DNA from: Roseburia sp. 831b
Lineage (GTDB): Bacteria; Bacillota; Clostridia; Lachnospirales; Lachnospiraceae
DNA: 64,000 bases
Assembly (NCBI RefSeq): GCF_001940165.2
Contig: NZ_CP135162.1
Coordinates: 919,501-983,500, forward strand
Direction of reading: 5' to 3'
Position 1 is the first letter of the stretch. Every line of letters starts with the position of its first letter. The translations under genes and the position numbers were made by a program. Shown here in pieces: positions 51,464-61,488 of the stretch. A model generated the notes under the pieces. It saw only the letters and a list, made by a program, of their open reading frames with translations. It did no database searches and was not told the origin of the DNA.

Positions 51464-52849
51464 ATGGACGTTTTAAATAGAGTACCAGTTCGCGAGCAGG
51501 AACCACTTGTTCGTGCAGAGAATTTTGAAGAGGTATGTTTAGGATATAATGAAGAAGAAGCAATGGCAGAGGCAGCTAGATGTTTAAACTGTAAGAATGC
51601 ACAGTGTATGAAAGGCTGTCCTGTTTCCATCAATATCCCAGGTTTTATCGCAGAGGTAAAAGAGGGCAATTTTGAGGCTGCATATCAGATTATCAGCGAG
51701 TCCTCCGCACTCCCAGCAGTCTGTGGACGTGTTTGCCCACAGGAGAACCAGTGTGAGGGTAAATGTATCCGTGGAATCAAAGGAGAAGCGGTTGCAATCG
51801 GAAAATTAGAGCGTTTTGTTGCAGACTGGGCAAGAGAGCATGGAATCAAGCCAAAAAAAGCAGAGAAAATGAATGGACATAAGGTTGCTGTCATTGGTTC
51901 TGGCCCTGCCGGACTTACCTGTGCGGGTGATCTTGCAAAACTTGGCTATGATGTTACAATTTTTGAAGCATTACATGAAGCAGGTGGTGTTTTGGTATAT
52001 GGTATTCCAGAATTCCGTCTTCCAAAAGATAAAGTGGTAGCTGCTGAGGTAGAGAATGTAAGATCCCTTGGTGTTAAGATTGAGACAAACGTTGTCATCG
52101 GTAAATCAACAACAATTGATCAGTTGATGGAGGAGGAAGGATTTGAGGCTGTCTTTATCGGTTCCGGTGCAGGACTTCCAAGATTTATGGGAATCCCGGG
52201 TGAACAGGCAATGGGTGTATTCTCTGCAAATGAGTTCCTGACCAGAAACAACCTGATGAAAGCATTTAAAGACGGTTATGATACACCAATTAAGGCTGGA
52301 AAGAAAGTCATTGTTGTCGGCGGTGGTAACGTTGCCATGGATGCTGCAAGAACCGCAAAGAGATTAGGAGCTGAGGTTCATATTGTATACCGTCGTGGTG
52401 AAGAAGAACTTCCGGCACGTAAGGAAGAAGTTCATCATGCAAAAGAAGAGGGTATCATCTTTGATCTTCTTCAGAATCCAACCGAGTTGTTGGTAGATGA
52501 GAATGGCTGTGTAAGAGCAGCAAAAGTAATCAAGATGGAATTAGGAGAGCCAGATGCATCCGGAAGAAGAAGTCCGGTTGAAATTCCAGGTTCTGAATAT
52601 GAGATTGAGGCAGACACTGTTATCATGTCTCTTGGTACCTCTCCAAACCCATTGATTTCCTCTACCACCAAAGGACTTGAGACAAACAGAAGAAAATGTA
52701 TCGTTGCAGAAGAAGAAAATGGTGCAACTTCAAAACCAGGCGTATTTGCAGGTGGTGATGCCGTAACAGGTGCTGCAACCGTTATCCTTGCAATGGGAGC
52801 CGGTAAAGCTGCTGCCAAGGGTATTCATGAATACTTAAGCAATAAATAA
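51464..52849 (+). CDS. nfnB: NfnB-type subunit (GltA-like NADPH oxidoreductase)
   Basis: 461-residue flavoprotein with two [4Fe-4S] sites in the N-terminal domain (CLNCKNAQCMKGCP and CGRVCPQENQCEGKC), an FAD-binding GSGPAGL and an NADPH-binding GGGNVAMDAARTAKRLG. It is homologous to the small subunit of glutamate synthase and is often annotated that way. Pairing with nfnA and the absence of a large GltB subunit favour the bifurcating NfnAB complex. The gene ends at a strong terminator. Confidence 0.92.
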   Translation: MDVLNRVPVREQEPLVRAENFEEVCLGYNEEEAMAEAARCLNCKNAQCMKGCPVSINIPGFIAEVKEGNFEAAYQIISESSALPAVCGRVCPQENQCEGKCIRGIKGEAVAIGKLERFVADWAREHGIKPKKAEKMNGHKVAVIGSGPAGLTCAGDLAKLGYDVTIFEALHEAGGVLVYGIPEFRLPKDKVVAAEVENVRSLGVKIETNVVIGKSTTIDQLMEEEGFEAVFIGSGAGLPRFMGIPGEQAMGVFSANEFLTRNNLMKAFKDGYDTPIKAGKKVIVVGGGNVAMDAARTAKRLGAEVHIVYRRGEEELPARKEEVHHAKEEGIIFDLLQNPTELLVDENGCVRAAKVIKMELGEPDASGRRSPVEIPGSEYEIEADTVIMSLGTSPNPLISSTTKGLETNRRKCIVAEEENGATSKPGVFAGGDAVTGAATVILAMGAGKAAAKGIHEYLSNK

Positions 52850-52880
52850 GAAAGACGAATGTAGTTAAATTACAAAATAG

Positions 52881-52917
52881 AAAAAAGATATCCGCATGAT
52901 ACGTGGATATCTTTTTT
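52881..52917 (+). terminator. nfnAB terminator
   Basis: AAAAAAGATATCC (52881-52893) and GGATATCTTTTTT (52905-52917) form a perfect 13-bp stem with an 11-nt loop. Confidence 0.85.
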
Positions 52918-53029
52918 GTTTTAGAAATGGAAATCATTCTGAAACTTTTCTTAAAATATCATAAAAATGCAGTTACACCTGCCGAAAAAGGTTATACTAT
53001 GGATAGGATAGGAGTTCAAGAGGAAAGGC

Positions 53030-55468
53030 GTGATCATTTCGATGGAACAGGAGAAGAAGGAAGAAGAACATCTGGTACAAAGAGTTTTGGCAAACCCGCA
53101 GTTTGGCTTAAGTTTTGAGCAGGTCAAAGAGCGTGAGGAAGTAAATGCGACAAATCAGGCGGTAGATTCTGCAACAAAATCGGTGCGTGAGATTATAAAG
53201 TCAAATGTATTTACTTACTTTAATCTTATTTTTGCAATTTTAGCGGTTCTGCTGATTGCGGTTGGCGCTTTCCGTGACCTTACTTTTTTGCCGATTATCG
53301 TGGCAAATACCTGCATCGGTATTATTCAAGAAGTCCGATCGAAAAAGGTGCTGGACGATTTGTCACTTTTGCATACACCAAAAGCAGTGGTAATCCGGGA
53401 GGGACAGAAAAAGGAGATGCCGGCAGAGCAGCTGGTTTTAGATGATATTGTACTTTTAGGGGCCGGGGATCAGATACCGGCGGATGCAACGGTATTAGAA
53501 GGTGAGGTTCAGGTAAATGAATCGTTACTGACAGGGGAAGCGGATGAGATTAAAAAGTCAAAGGACGATGGCCTTCTTTCTGGAAGCTTTGTGGTGTCTG
53601 GAAATTGCGTCGCCCGATTAGAAAAGGTAGGAGCTGACTCTTATTTATCCCAATTGACACTGCAGGCAACCAAGTCCAAAGAAGGGGAACAGTCGGAAAT
53701 GATACGTTCCTTGGACAAGCTAGTAAAGGCAGTCGGAATTGTGATTATTCCAATCGGAATTACGTTGTTTGTGCAGCAATATATCTATTCTGGTGCAACG
53801 CTAAAGGAGAGTGTAACAAGTATGGTTGCGGCAGTGATTGGCATGATTCCGGAAGGACTCTATTTGCTGGCAAGCGTTGCAATGGTTGTAAGCGCAATGC
53901 GTCTGGCAAAGCAAAAGGTGTTGCTGCATGATATGAAATGCATTGAGACACTTGCAAGGGTAGATGTATTGTGCGTCGATAAAACAGGAACCATTACCGT
54001 GCCGAAGATGGAAGTGGCAGAGCTTGTCCTTCCAGATGGGCAGGAGACGAATACAGAGCGTATTACAAAAATCAGTCAGCTTATCACAGATTTTGCCGGA
54101 AATATGACGGCTGATAATGAGACCATGCGTGCCATCAAGGACTACTTTAATGGAAATGTAAAAAGAAAGGCAGACCAGATTTTTTCTTTTTCATCGGAAT
54201 ACAAATATAGTGCCGTGCAGTTTGAAAAGGAACGGTATGTGTTAGGAGCACCGGAATTTGTGCTGCGTGACGCTTATTTGGAATATGCGAATCAGATTGA
54301 AACATATAGCAGCCAGGGCTATCGTGTGCTGGTATTTGCAGAATATGAAGGAAAGCTGACCGGCGAACGGTTGTGTGATGCTGCAAAGCCGCTTTCTTTT
54401 CTTTTACTAAACAATGCGATTCGAAAAGGTGCCGTGGAAACGTTTTCTTATTTTGGAAAACGAGGCGTGGAGATAAAGGTTATTTCCGGGGATAATCCAA
54501 AGACGGTATCCCAGATTGCAAAAAAGGCAGGAATCGCAAAGGCAGAGCGCTATGTGGATGCGTCAACCTTAAAGTCCAAGGAGGCAATCGAGCGTGCGGC
54601 AGGTCTTTATACCGTGTTTGGCCGTGTGACACCACAGCAGAAGAGGATGCTTGTCGGAGCATTAAAGAAAAAAGGAAAAACAGTTGCGATGACGGGAGAC
54701 GGTGTCAATGATGTTTTGGCATTAAAAGACGCGGACTGCAGTATTGCGATGGCATCTGGAAGTGATGCGGCGTCCCAGGTAGCGCAGCTTGTCCTTTTAG
54801 ATTCTGATTTTTCCAGAATGCCTTCCGTTGTGATGGAGGGCAGACGTGTTGTAAATAATATTCAAAGAACTGCAAGCCTTTATCTGGTGAAAAATATTTT
54901 CTCGATGTTGTTAGCCGTCTTTTCGATGATTCTGATGTTAGATTATCCATTAGAACCGTCACAGGTTTCTTTGATTAGTATGTTTACCATTGGAATTCCG
55001 TCCTTTGTACTTGCCTTAGAACCAAACAAAGAGCGGATTCAGGGACATTTTTTAAGCAATGTTCTCCTAAAAGCATTGCCGGCGGGACTTACAGATTTTC
55101 TTGTGGTAAGTGGACTTGTTATTTTCTGTAGGGAGTTTGGGGTAGATAAAGATTGTGTTTCTACCTCTTGTACGATTATTGTCGCAATTGTTGGTTTTAT
55201 GATTTTACACCGGATTGCGCAACCAATGACAAGAGGCCACAAAGTGTTGATGATAGGTGTGATTGCAGGCTGGCTCTTTTGTATGCTTTTCATTCGCCCT
55301 CTGTTCGCAATTCAGGGAATCTCAAAACAGTGCGCGATGTTGCTGGTACTGTTTGCAATTATTACAGAGCCACTTTTAAGATACTTATCCCTTTTGGTGG
55401 AGTACCTAAGAAAGCTTGTGTTACATGAAAGAAAAGCATTGTCTGCAAAAAAGAATGCTGGTATGTGA
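53030..55468 (+). CDS. P-type cation-transporting ATPase of the PEGL (CtpE-like) type
   Basis: 812-residue ion pump. The phosphorylated aspartate is D317 in VDKTGTIT; the actuator TGEAD, hinge MTGDGVNDVLALKDAD and several transmembrane helices are present. The ion-site helix reads IGMIPEGLYLL: the PEGL motif marks a group that includes mycobacterial CtpE, a calcium uptake pump, so Ca2+ is a reasonable guess. GTG 53030 with AGG close by is taken as the start; ATG 53042, four codons on, is an alternative. The gene is convergent with the aminotransferase gene, ending 6 nt from it. Confidence 0.88.
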   Translation: MIISMEQEKKEEEHLVQRVLANPQFGLSFEQVKEREEVNATNQAVDSATKSVREIIKSNVFTYFNLIFAILAVLLIAVGAFRDLTFLPIIVANTCIGIIQEVRSKKVLDDLSLLHTPKAVVIREGQKKEMPAEQLVLDDIVLLGAGDQIPADATVLEGEVQVNESLLTGEADEIKKSKDDGLLSGSFVVSGNCVARLEKVGADSYLSQLTLQATKSKEGEQSEMIRSLDKLVKAVGIVIIPIGITLFVQQYIYSGATLKESVTSMVAAVIGMIPEGLYLLASVAMVVSAMRLAKQKVLLHDMKCIETLARVDVLCVDKTGTITVPKMEVAELVLPDGQETNTERITKISQLITDFAGNMTADNETMRAIKDYFNGNVKRKADQIFSFSSEYKYSAVQFEKERYVLGAPEFVLRDAYLEYANQIETYSSQGYRVLVFAEYEGKLTGERLCDAAKPLSFLLLNNAIRKGAVETFSYFGKRGVEIKVISGDNPKTVSQIAKKAGIAKAERYVDASTLKSKEAIERAAGLYTVFGRVTPQQKRMLVGALKKKGKTVAMTGDGVNDVLALKDADCSIAMASGSDAASQVAQLVLLDSDFSRMPSVVMEGRRVVNNIQRTASLYLVKNIFSMLLAVFSMILMLDYPLEPSQVSLISMFTIGIPSFVLALEPNKERIQGHFLSNVLLKALPAGLTDFLVVSGLVIFCREFGVDKDCVSTSCTIIVAIVGFMILHRIAQPMTRGHKVLMIGVIAGWLFCMLFIRPLFAIQGISKQCAMLLVLFAIITEPLLRYLSLLVEYLRKLVLHERKALSAKKNAGM

Positions 55469-55474
55469 AAAACC

Positions 55475-56566
55475 TTACTTTCTGGTAAGACATTCTAATA
55501 ATCTGTCATTATCTTCTGGATTCATGATACAGAAACGGATGTATTTGTTGTCTAAAAATGGGAAAGTAGAGCAGTCACGAATCATCATTTTCTCACGGAT
55601 GGCGCGGTCAAACAATTCAGATGAAGTCAGGTCATCCCGTAAAATGCGGACTAAAATAAAGTTTCCATTTGGCTTGTACACTTTAAAATCTGGATTTTTT
55701 GACAGTGCATCGTACATTCTGTCGCGCTCGGAGGAAATGAGCTTTCTTGTCTTGTTGATGTAGTCTTGATCCATAAACATGGTTTCACCGGCAACAACGG
55801 CAAGAGAGTTGATGGTCCATGGATTTTTTCTGGTGTTGATGGACTTGATCAAATCACGGTTTCCGGTGATGGCATAGCCAAGACGAAGTCCAGGTGCCGC
55901 AAAAAACTTGGAAGTACCGCGCAGGATAACAATGTTATTGTAATAGTTTGTGAGCGGTACGGCAGAGATTTCATCCATGTTGTCTGCAAATTCAACGTAT
56001 GTCTCATCGACCATGACATAGATGTCGTGCTCTTTACAGGCATCTAAAATCTGTCGCATTTGTTTTCTCTTAATACAGGAGGATGTCGGGTTGTTTGGGT
56101 TGCAGATGACAAGAAGGTCAATGCTTTCATTTAAGTGTGTCAGAAAATCATCGACATCAAGCGCAAAGTCATCTTTTTCTTTTAACGGATAGTAAAGTGT
56201 CGTTCCACCACCGAGTGCAATTTCACGTTCATATTCCGAATAGGTTGGTCCAATTACCATTGCTTTCTTAGGGTGTTCAATCTGGATGAATAAGGAAATC
56301 AATTCTGTGGAACCGTTTCCGACGATTACATTCTCAACGTCAGTGCCACAGTAAGAGGCAATACATTTGCGAAGAGAGACATATTCGCGGTCCGGGTAGC
56401 TTGTGATAGCATCGATTTTTTCTGCAAGTGTAGTGCGCAAAAGAGGTGAGACACCTAAGGGATTCACATTAGCAGAAAAACTGACAATCTCTTCCTTTTT
56501 AATTCCATAAATTTCTTCTATTTTCTCTAGGTCACTTCCGTGAAAATGGTCTTTGTGTTTTATCAT
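55475..56566 (-). CDS. CobD/HisC-like class I/II PLP aminotransferase
   Basis: 363-residue fold-type I PLP enzyme. HGSD near the start and FSANVNPLGVSP resemble threonine-phosphate decarboxylase (CobD); NPNNPTS, DETYVEF and the PLP lysine block TSKFFAAPGLRLGYA are shared with histidinol-phosphate aminotransferase. No cobalamin or histidine genes are nearby, so the substrate is open. Start ATG 56566 has GGAGG 8 nt upstream; a TTG five codons earlier would lie in the Shine-Dalgarno itself. It is divergent from the DUF5717 gene. Confidence 0.82.
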   Translation of the reverse strand: MIKHKDHFHGSDLEKIEEIYGIKKEEIVSFSANVNPLGVSPLLRTTLAEKIDAITSYPDREYVSLRKCIASYCGTDVENVIVGNGSTELISLFIQIEHPKKAMVIGPTYSEYEREIALGGGTTLYYPLKEKDDFALDVDDFLTHLNESIDLLVICNPNNPTSSCIKRKQMRQILDACKEHDIYVMVDETYVEFADNMDEISAVPLTNYYNNIVILRGTSKFFAAPGLRLGYAITGNRDLIKSINTRKNPWTINSLAVVAGETMFMDQDYINKTRKLISSERDRMYDALSKNPDFKVYKPNGNFILVRILRDDLTSSELFDRAIREKMMIRDCSTFPFLDNKYIRFCIMNPEDNDRLLECLTRK

Positions 56567-56596
56567 TGATAACTCCTCCAATTTAGTTTATAATCT

Positions 56597-56624
56597 ATTA
56601 TAGTCATTGTGAATAAAAAAGCAA
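56597..56624 (-). promoter_or_regulatory. Promoter of the CobD/HisC-like gene
   Basis: On the minus strand: -35 TTGCTT (56624-56619), 16-bp spacer, perfect -10 TATAAT (56602-56597). Confidence 0.6.
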
Positions 56625-56654
56625 TAATAGTTTGGCAGAAAAGCAGGTGTCATT

Positions 56655-59600
56655 TTGCGTAAACGGATACAACAGTTAGCGAACGGACAATTCGAATACG
56701 CGGAGCCTATTCTTTCACTTTCGACAGACAAGGTTGTAATAGAGGTATTAGAGGGAAGAGATTTTACCGGTGATTTTGTAATCACAAGTCAGAATCATGT
56801 TAAAATACGTGGAATGGTCTATTCCTCGAATCCGAGGATGGAGTGCCTGACACCTCAGTTTGAAGGTGAGGAAGTAAGGATTCGTTATCAATTTCATAGT
56901 GAAGGTTTGATGGAAGGTGATATTCAAAAAGGTGAATTTTTCATTATTTGCAATCAGGGAGAATATAACCTTTCTTTTGTTGCGTCCATTTCTAAGCTAT
57001 ATGCGACAACCTCGGTGGGTGAGATACGTTCTTTGGACGATTTCGTGATGCTGGCGAAAGAAAGCTGGGACGAAGCATACCGGCTTTTCTATTCGAACTA
57101 CTTTTGTAATTTGATAAAACCGAAGGAGAGCGCACAGGCACTTCTTTATGAGGGACTTGGAAAAGGTGTGGCATCCAGTCAGAATCTGGAAGAATTTCTG
57201 ATTGGAATTCACAAGAAGAAAAAAATAAATTTTTCCCTAAACCCTGGCAGAACTTCCTTTTATGAGGTAACAGAATCGAGAAAAGAACGGATTGAGGTTC
57301 GGAAAGACCAGTGGGGATATGTTTCCATCAAGGTTTCGAGTGACGCTCCTTTTTTAATTCCGGACAAAGAACATTTATCAAATGACGACTTCTTTGGAAG
57401 CGTGTGTCCATTTGAGTATTATATCCGGGAAGAGGCACTACACGATGGTAAAAATTATGGCAGACTTACGTTTGAGAATGCATATCAAAAGGAAAGTGTG
57501 GAAATCTGTGTCAGCAGGCAAGAGGAGAAGGAACCGGAATTAAAAAGTGTACACAGACAGGTAAAGGAGGCAAAGCTTGTGCTTATGCAGCTTTATCTTT
57601 CCTATCGTTTCAAGCAGATTGTGACCGGTACATGGGCGACAGGGTCGGTGGAACTTTTGAATCATCTGATGGCGTTACAGCCGGAAAATCCAATGTACGA
57701 GCTGATGAAGGCACAGGCACTTTTGATTAATAAACAGACACAGGAGGCAAGCTGGATTTTAGAACGGTTCAAAAGAGAGTATGAATTCCGCGATACACCG
57801 GTGTATGGCTATTATCTGTACCTTTGCACGCTGGCAGAGAGGGAAGAATCCTATGTGAATCGTCTGACGAATGAGATTGAGTCTATTTTCCGAAAACATC
57901 CGAAAAGTGATTTGCTGTTCTGGATTTTGCTGTTTTTAAAGGACGGGTATTACAACAACAATGCGAGGAAACTCCGTGCCATTTCAGAATGGATGGCAGA
58001 TGGACGGGTATCTCCATATTTTTATATAGAGGCATATTATTTTATCTGGCAGGAGCCATATTTGCTGCACAGTTTAGATGAGTTTGAAATCCGCTTATTA
58101 ACCTGGGCAAAAAGATATGTAAAGATGACAAAAGATGTGGCTCGCCAGGTGATTGCCTTAGCGGAAAAAAAGCGCGAATATGACGAGAGACTGGTTACAC
58201 TTTTGATTTCCTGCTATCAGGTTTTAGAGGATGATGAGAGTCTTTTTGCAATATGCAGTTATCTGATAAAAGGGAATTGCTACAAGGAGATGTACCATAA
58301 GTGGTACCGTGCCGGTATAGAGGAAAATTTACGCATTACTGGGTTGTATGAGGCGTATTTGATGTCGATGGAACAAAGAGGTGTCACGGAACTGCCATCC
58401 ATTTTGAAGCGATATTTTCAGTACCGGTGCAATCTTCCTTACCAGTATCAGGCAGTGTTGTATGTGAATATTATTGCCGGAAAAGAAAGACAGCCGGATG
58501 TCTACTGGAATTATCGTAAGGTGATGGAACATTTTGCGATGGAACAGATTGAACTGGGACACATCGACGATAATCTGGCAGTTATCTATGAAGAAATGAT
58601 TGGAACAGGGGTCTTAAACGAAGAATTAGCATCCTGCCTTTCCAAGATTCTTTTTACACATAAAATTACCTGTTTTGACGAACGTGCCAAAAGAGTTATT
58701 ATCTATCAGAAACCGCTTAAGGAGCCACAGATTGTCACGTTGAATAAAGGCGTTGCATATTTTGCACTTTATTCGAATGAATATGTGATTCTTTTAGAGG
58801 ACGCCAATCAGAACCGTTATGGAATGAGTTTTTCCTATCAGTTAGAGCGGTTGATGAAGGCGAGTGCCTATATTCGAAAATGTTTTGAATTAGCACCAGG
58901 GGAGCTCCCGTATCTGATTTACCATCTTGAAAATCATGCGGTGTACCAGCAGATTTCCAACGAGGACTGGTTGTATTTTGGCTTCCTGCTTGAACATAAC
59001 GCAGTGCGGGAAGAATATAAGCAAAAAATTGGTTCCAAGATGGTTGCTCTTTGCCAGAACGACGATTGTAGTTATAACGAAGCACTAGAAACTTATATCC
59101 AAAGAGCAGATTATGAAAAACTTTTGCCAGAGGAAAGAAATCAGATTTTGTTACTTTTGATTAAGATGCGCCGTTATGGAGAAGTGTATGAACGGATGCA
59201 GCAGTATGGCTATGAACAGATGGATGCGTCGGCACGCGTTGCGGTTTGCAGTTATGAGATTACCGAATTAGAATACGAGGAGGATGATTTCCTGCTCACG
59301 CTGGTGGCAGATACTTATCAAAAGGGAAAATTCAATGATATCATGATGATTTATCTTTCGAAGTACTACAATGGACCGACGAAGCAGATGGAGCGCCTTT
59401 ATCTGGATGCCTGCGAATTTGAGATTGACACGTTTGATTTGGAGGAGCGCATTTTAACGCAGATGCTCTACACGGCAGGTTACATAGAAAATGCTGCAAA
59501 AATATTTGACGCATATGAGGCGGCAGGCGGTAGTGAACTGGTATGCATGGCATATTTGAGTTATTTTTCCTATCAGTATTTTGTAAAAGGAATGGTAATT

Positions 59601-60203
59601 CCCGACAATGTTTTCCCGCAGATAGAACAGCGGCTAAGAAGAGAGGATGAGGTGACGGCAGCATGCCGTCTGGCATTGCTGCTGCATTATTCAGAAATTA
59701 CCTTAACGGGAGAACAATCTGGTTATGCAGAACAACTATTGTCTGAATTTATGAAAAAGAATATGTTGTTTGCATTTTATAAAAAATTCGACCAAAGGGT
59801 CATTCAAAAATACCAGTTATATGATAAGGTGATTTTTGAATACCGGAGCAAACCAAAGCGGCGTGTTACGATTCATTTTCGGATGGAGGACAGTAAAAAC
59901 CAATTTACAACAGAGCCAATAAAAGAAGTCTATGAAGGCATTTATGTAAAGGAATTTATTGTATTCTTTGGGGAGCATCTTCAGTATTATGTGACAGAGG
60001 AATGGGATGGAAAAAGCGAAATCACCGAGAGCGGCACGATTGTAAATAAGGATATCATGTCAGAAAAGACGCACGGACGGTATCATATGCTAAATGAAAT
60101 GATGATGCTAGAGGCGTTTGGCGATGATGAAAAACTTTTGAAACAGATGCAGGAATATCAACAGATGGACAGAATGACGGAAACATTCTTTACATTATTG
60201 TAA
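56655..60203 (+). CDS. DUF5717-family large protein, unknown function
   Basis: 1182-residue protein starting at TTG 56655 (AGGTG 5 nt upstream). I recognise it as the DUF5717 type found in Lachnospiraceae; no function is known to me. The first 290 residues are beta-rich (RKRIQQLANGQFEYAEPILSLS, repeated short strands), resembling tandem immunoglobulin-like domains. Residues about 300-1050 are almost wholly helical, with TPR/HAT-like spacing (LEALQPENPMYELMKAQALL...). The last 130 residues are again beta-rich. There is no signal peptide and no membrane helix. It heads a four-gene operon, with the actin-fold DUF5716 gene 33 nt downstream. It may act as a cytosolic scaffold. Confidence 0.72.
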   Translation: MRKRIQQLANGQFEYAEPILSLSTDKVVIEVLEGRDFTGDFVITSQNHVKIRGMVYSSNPRMECLTPQFEGEEVRIRYQFHSEGLMEGDIQKGEFFIICNQGEYNLSFVASISKLYATTSVGEIRSLDDFVMLAKESWDEAYRLFYSNYFCNLIKPKESAQALLYEGLGKGVASSQNLEEFLIGIHKKKKINFSLNPGRTSFYEVTESRKERIEVRKDQWGYVSIKVSSDAPFLIPDKEHLSNDDFFGSVCPFEYYIREEALHDGKNYGRLTFENAYQKESVEICVSRQEEKEPELKSVHRQVKEAKLVLMQLYLSYRFKQIVTGTWATGSVELLNHLMALQPENPMYELMKAQALLINKQTQEASWILERFKREYEFRDTPVYGYYLYLCTLAEREESYVNRLTNEIESIFRKHPKSDLLFWILLFLKDGYYNNNARKLRAISEWMADGRVSPYFYIEAYYFIWQEPYLLHSLDEFEIRLLTWAKRYVKMTKDVARQVIALAEKKREYDERLVTLLISCYQVLEDDESLFAICSYLIKGNCYKEMYHKWYRAGIEENLRITGLYEAYLMSMEQRGVTELPSILKRYFQYRCNLPYQYQAVLYVNIIAGKERQPDVYWNYRKVMEHFAMEQIELGHIDDNLAVIYEEMIGTGVLNEELASCLSKILFTHKITCFDERAKRVIIYQKPLKEPQIVTLNKGVAYFALYSNEYVILLEDANQNRYGMSFSYQLERLMKASAYIRKCFELAPGELPYLIYHLENHAVYQQISNEDWLYFGFLLEHNAVREEYKQKIGSKMVALCQNDDCSYNEALETYIQRADYEKLLPEERNQILLLLIKMRRYGEVYERMQQYGYEQMDASARVAVCSYEITELEYEEDDFLLTLVADTYQKGKFNDIMMIYLSKYYNGPTKQMERLYLDACEFEIDTFDLEERILTQMLYTAGYIENAAKIFDAYEAAGGSELVCMAYLSYFSYQYFVKGMVIPDNVFPQIEQRLRREDEVTAACRLALLLHYSEITLTGEQSGYAEQLLSEFMKKNMLFAFYKKFDQRVIQKYQLYDKVIFEYRSKPKRRVTIHFRMEDSKNQFTTEPIKEVYEGIYVKEFIVFFGEHLQYYVTEEWDGKSEITESGTIVNKDIMSEKTHGRYHMLNEMMMLEAFGDDEKLLKQMQEYQQMDRMTETFFTLL

Positions 60204-60236
60204 GACGTCTTGATGTGAAAAGAAAGGAGGATAGGC

Positions 60237-61472
60237 ATGGCAGACAGCAAAAGAGCGTATGATATTGGAATCGATTTCAGCCAGGACGTGGCAATGATTA
60301 GTTACTGGAGAGAAGGCGAGGAAGAGCCGGTCACAATGAGTACGGTTGCAGGAAGCGAGGCCTATCAGATTCCAATACTCCTGGCAAAAAAAAGAGGGAT
60401 TGGACAATGGTTTTTCGGGGATGAAGCAAAAAATGTGGTGGGCTTGGACACCAGTTTGTGCGTGGACAATCTTTTGTTACGGGCAAAACGCAGGGAGAAG
60501 GTTTTAATTGAAGACATGGAGTATGATGCGTTGGATTTGTTTGCGCTGTTTGTACAAAAAGTGATGCAGCTTCCAGGAAAACTTGGAAATCCAATGATAC
60601 CGGACAGGCTTGTGATTGTCTTAAAAGAGGTGGAGGAGGAGACGGTCTCTTTATTTTTATCCATTCTGCCACAGCTTGGAATGAAACAAAGTCAGCTGCT
60701 TGTGATTGACCAGAAGGAAAGTTTTTATTATTTTGCCTTTCATCAAAGAAAGGAGTTATGGTTTCATGATGTCTGCCTGTTCGACTGTGAACAGGGAAAA
60801 ATCAAAACCTATTATGCGACGAGAAACCAAAAGACAGATCCGCAGATGATTGAAATCACAGAGGATGAGATGTTATTTTCAGATTCTGATAAGGATGGAC
60901 AGTTTTATCATTATGCGCTTGGCCTTTTTCAAAAAAAGATGATATCAAGTGTCTACCTGATAGGGGACGGATTTGATGGAAACTGGATGAAACAGTCACT
61001 TGCTTTTTTGTGTAAGGGAAGAAGGGTTTTCCTTGGAAAAAATCTGTACTCAAAGGGCGCCTGTTACGCAGCGATTTGCAAGCAGCAGGAGACAGACTGG
61101 CCGTTTGTCTATATGGGCGATAATGAGATGAAGGTGAATGTCAGCCTTAAGGTAAGAGATGGCGGCGAAACTAGATTTTTCACCCTCATTACGGCAGGCG
61201 AAAACTGGTATGAGACAAACGGAAGCTGCGAAGTAATTCTGGATGGAACAAAAGAGATTCAGTTTTGGTTACAGCTTCCAAACAGCAGAGAGGCTAAAAT
61301 AGAGACATTAGAACTTTCCGATTTGCCCAAAAGGCCAAATAAAACGACGAGGCTTCGCATTTTTGCAAAACCGTTATCCGATGAAACAGTGAGCATCCGT
61401 ATTACAGACCTGGGATTTGGGGACTGGTTTGAAAGCTCACAAAAGACGTGGGGATATACAATGACATTGTAA
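60237..61472 (+). CDS. DUF5716-family protein with actin/Hsp70-like fold
   Basis: 411-residue protein. The N-terminus YDIGIDFSQDVAMISYW matches a phosphate-1 loop of the actin/Hsp70/sugar-kinase superfamily. DVCLFDCEQGKIKTYYA resembles the phosphate-2 strand, and SVYLIGDGFDGNWMKQ the adenosine loop. The C-terminal 130 residues (VNVSLKVRDGGETRFFTLITAGENW...) form a beta-sandwich like an Hsp70 substrate-binding domain. This suggests an Hsp70-like ATPase whose clients or partners are the neighbouring operon proteins. GGAGG lies 6 nt before ATG 60237. Function is unknown. Confidence 0.72.
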   Translation: MADSKRAYDIGIDFSQDVAMISYWREGEEEPVTMSTVAGSEAYQIPILLAKKRGIGQWFFGDEAKNVVGLDTSLCVDNLLLRAKRREKVLIEDMEYDALDLFALFVQKVMQLPGKLGNPMIPDRLVIVLKEVEEETVSLFLSILPQLGMKQSQLLVIDQKESFYYFAFHQRKELWFHDVCLFDCEQGKIKTYYATRNQKTDPQMIEITEDEMLFSDSDKDGQFYHYALGLFQKKMISSVYLIGDGFDGNWMKQSLAFLCKGRRVFLGKNLYSKGACYAAICKQQETDWPFVYMGDNEMKVNVSLKVRDGGETRFFTLITAGENWYETNGSCEVILDGTKEIQFWLQLPNSREAKIETLELSDLPKRPNKTTRLRIFAKPLSDETVSIRITDLGFGDWFESSQKTWGYTMTL

Positions 61473-61488
61473 GATAAAGGGGAAACAT

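Noticed and set aside
52903..53118. 71-codon frame before the P-type ATPase
   Set aside because: It starts in the nfnAB terminator and runs into the ATPase gene in another frame; no ribosome binding site.
53042..55468. P-type ATPase start at ATG 53042 instead of GTG 53030
   Set aside because: Possible, but GTG 53030 has the better-spaced AGG; kept as an alternative only.
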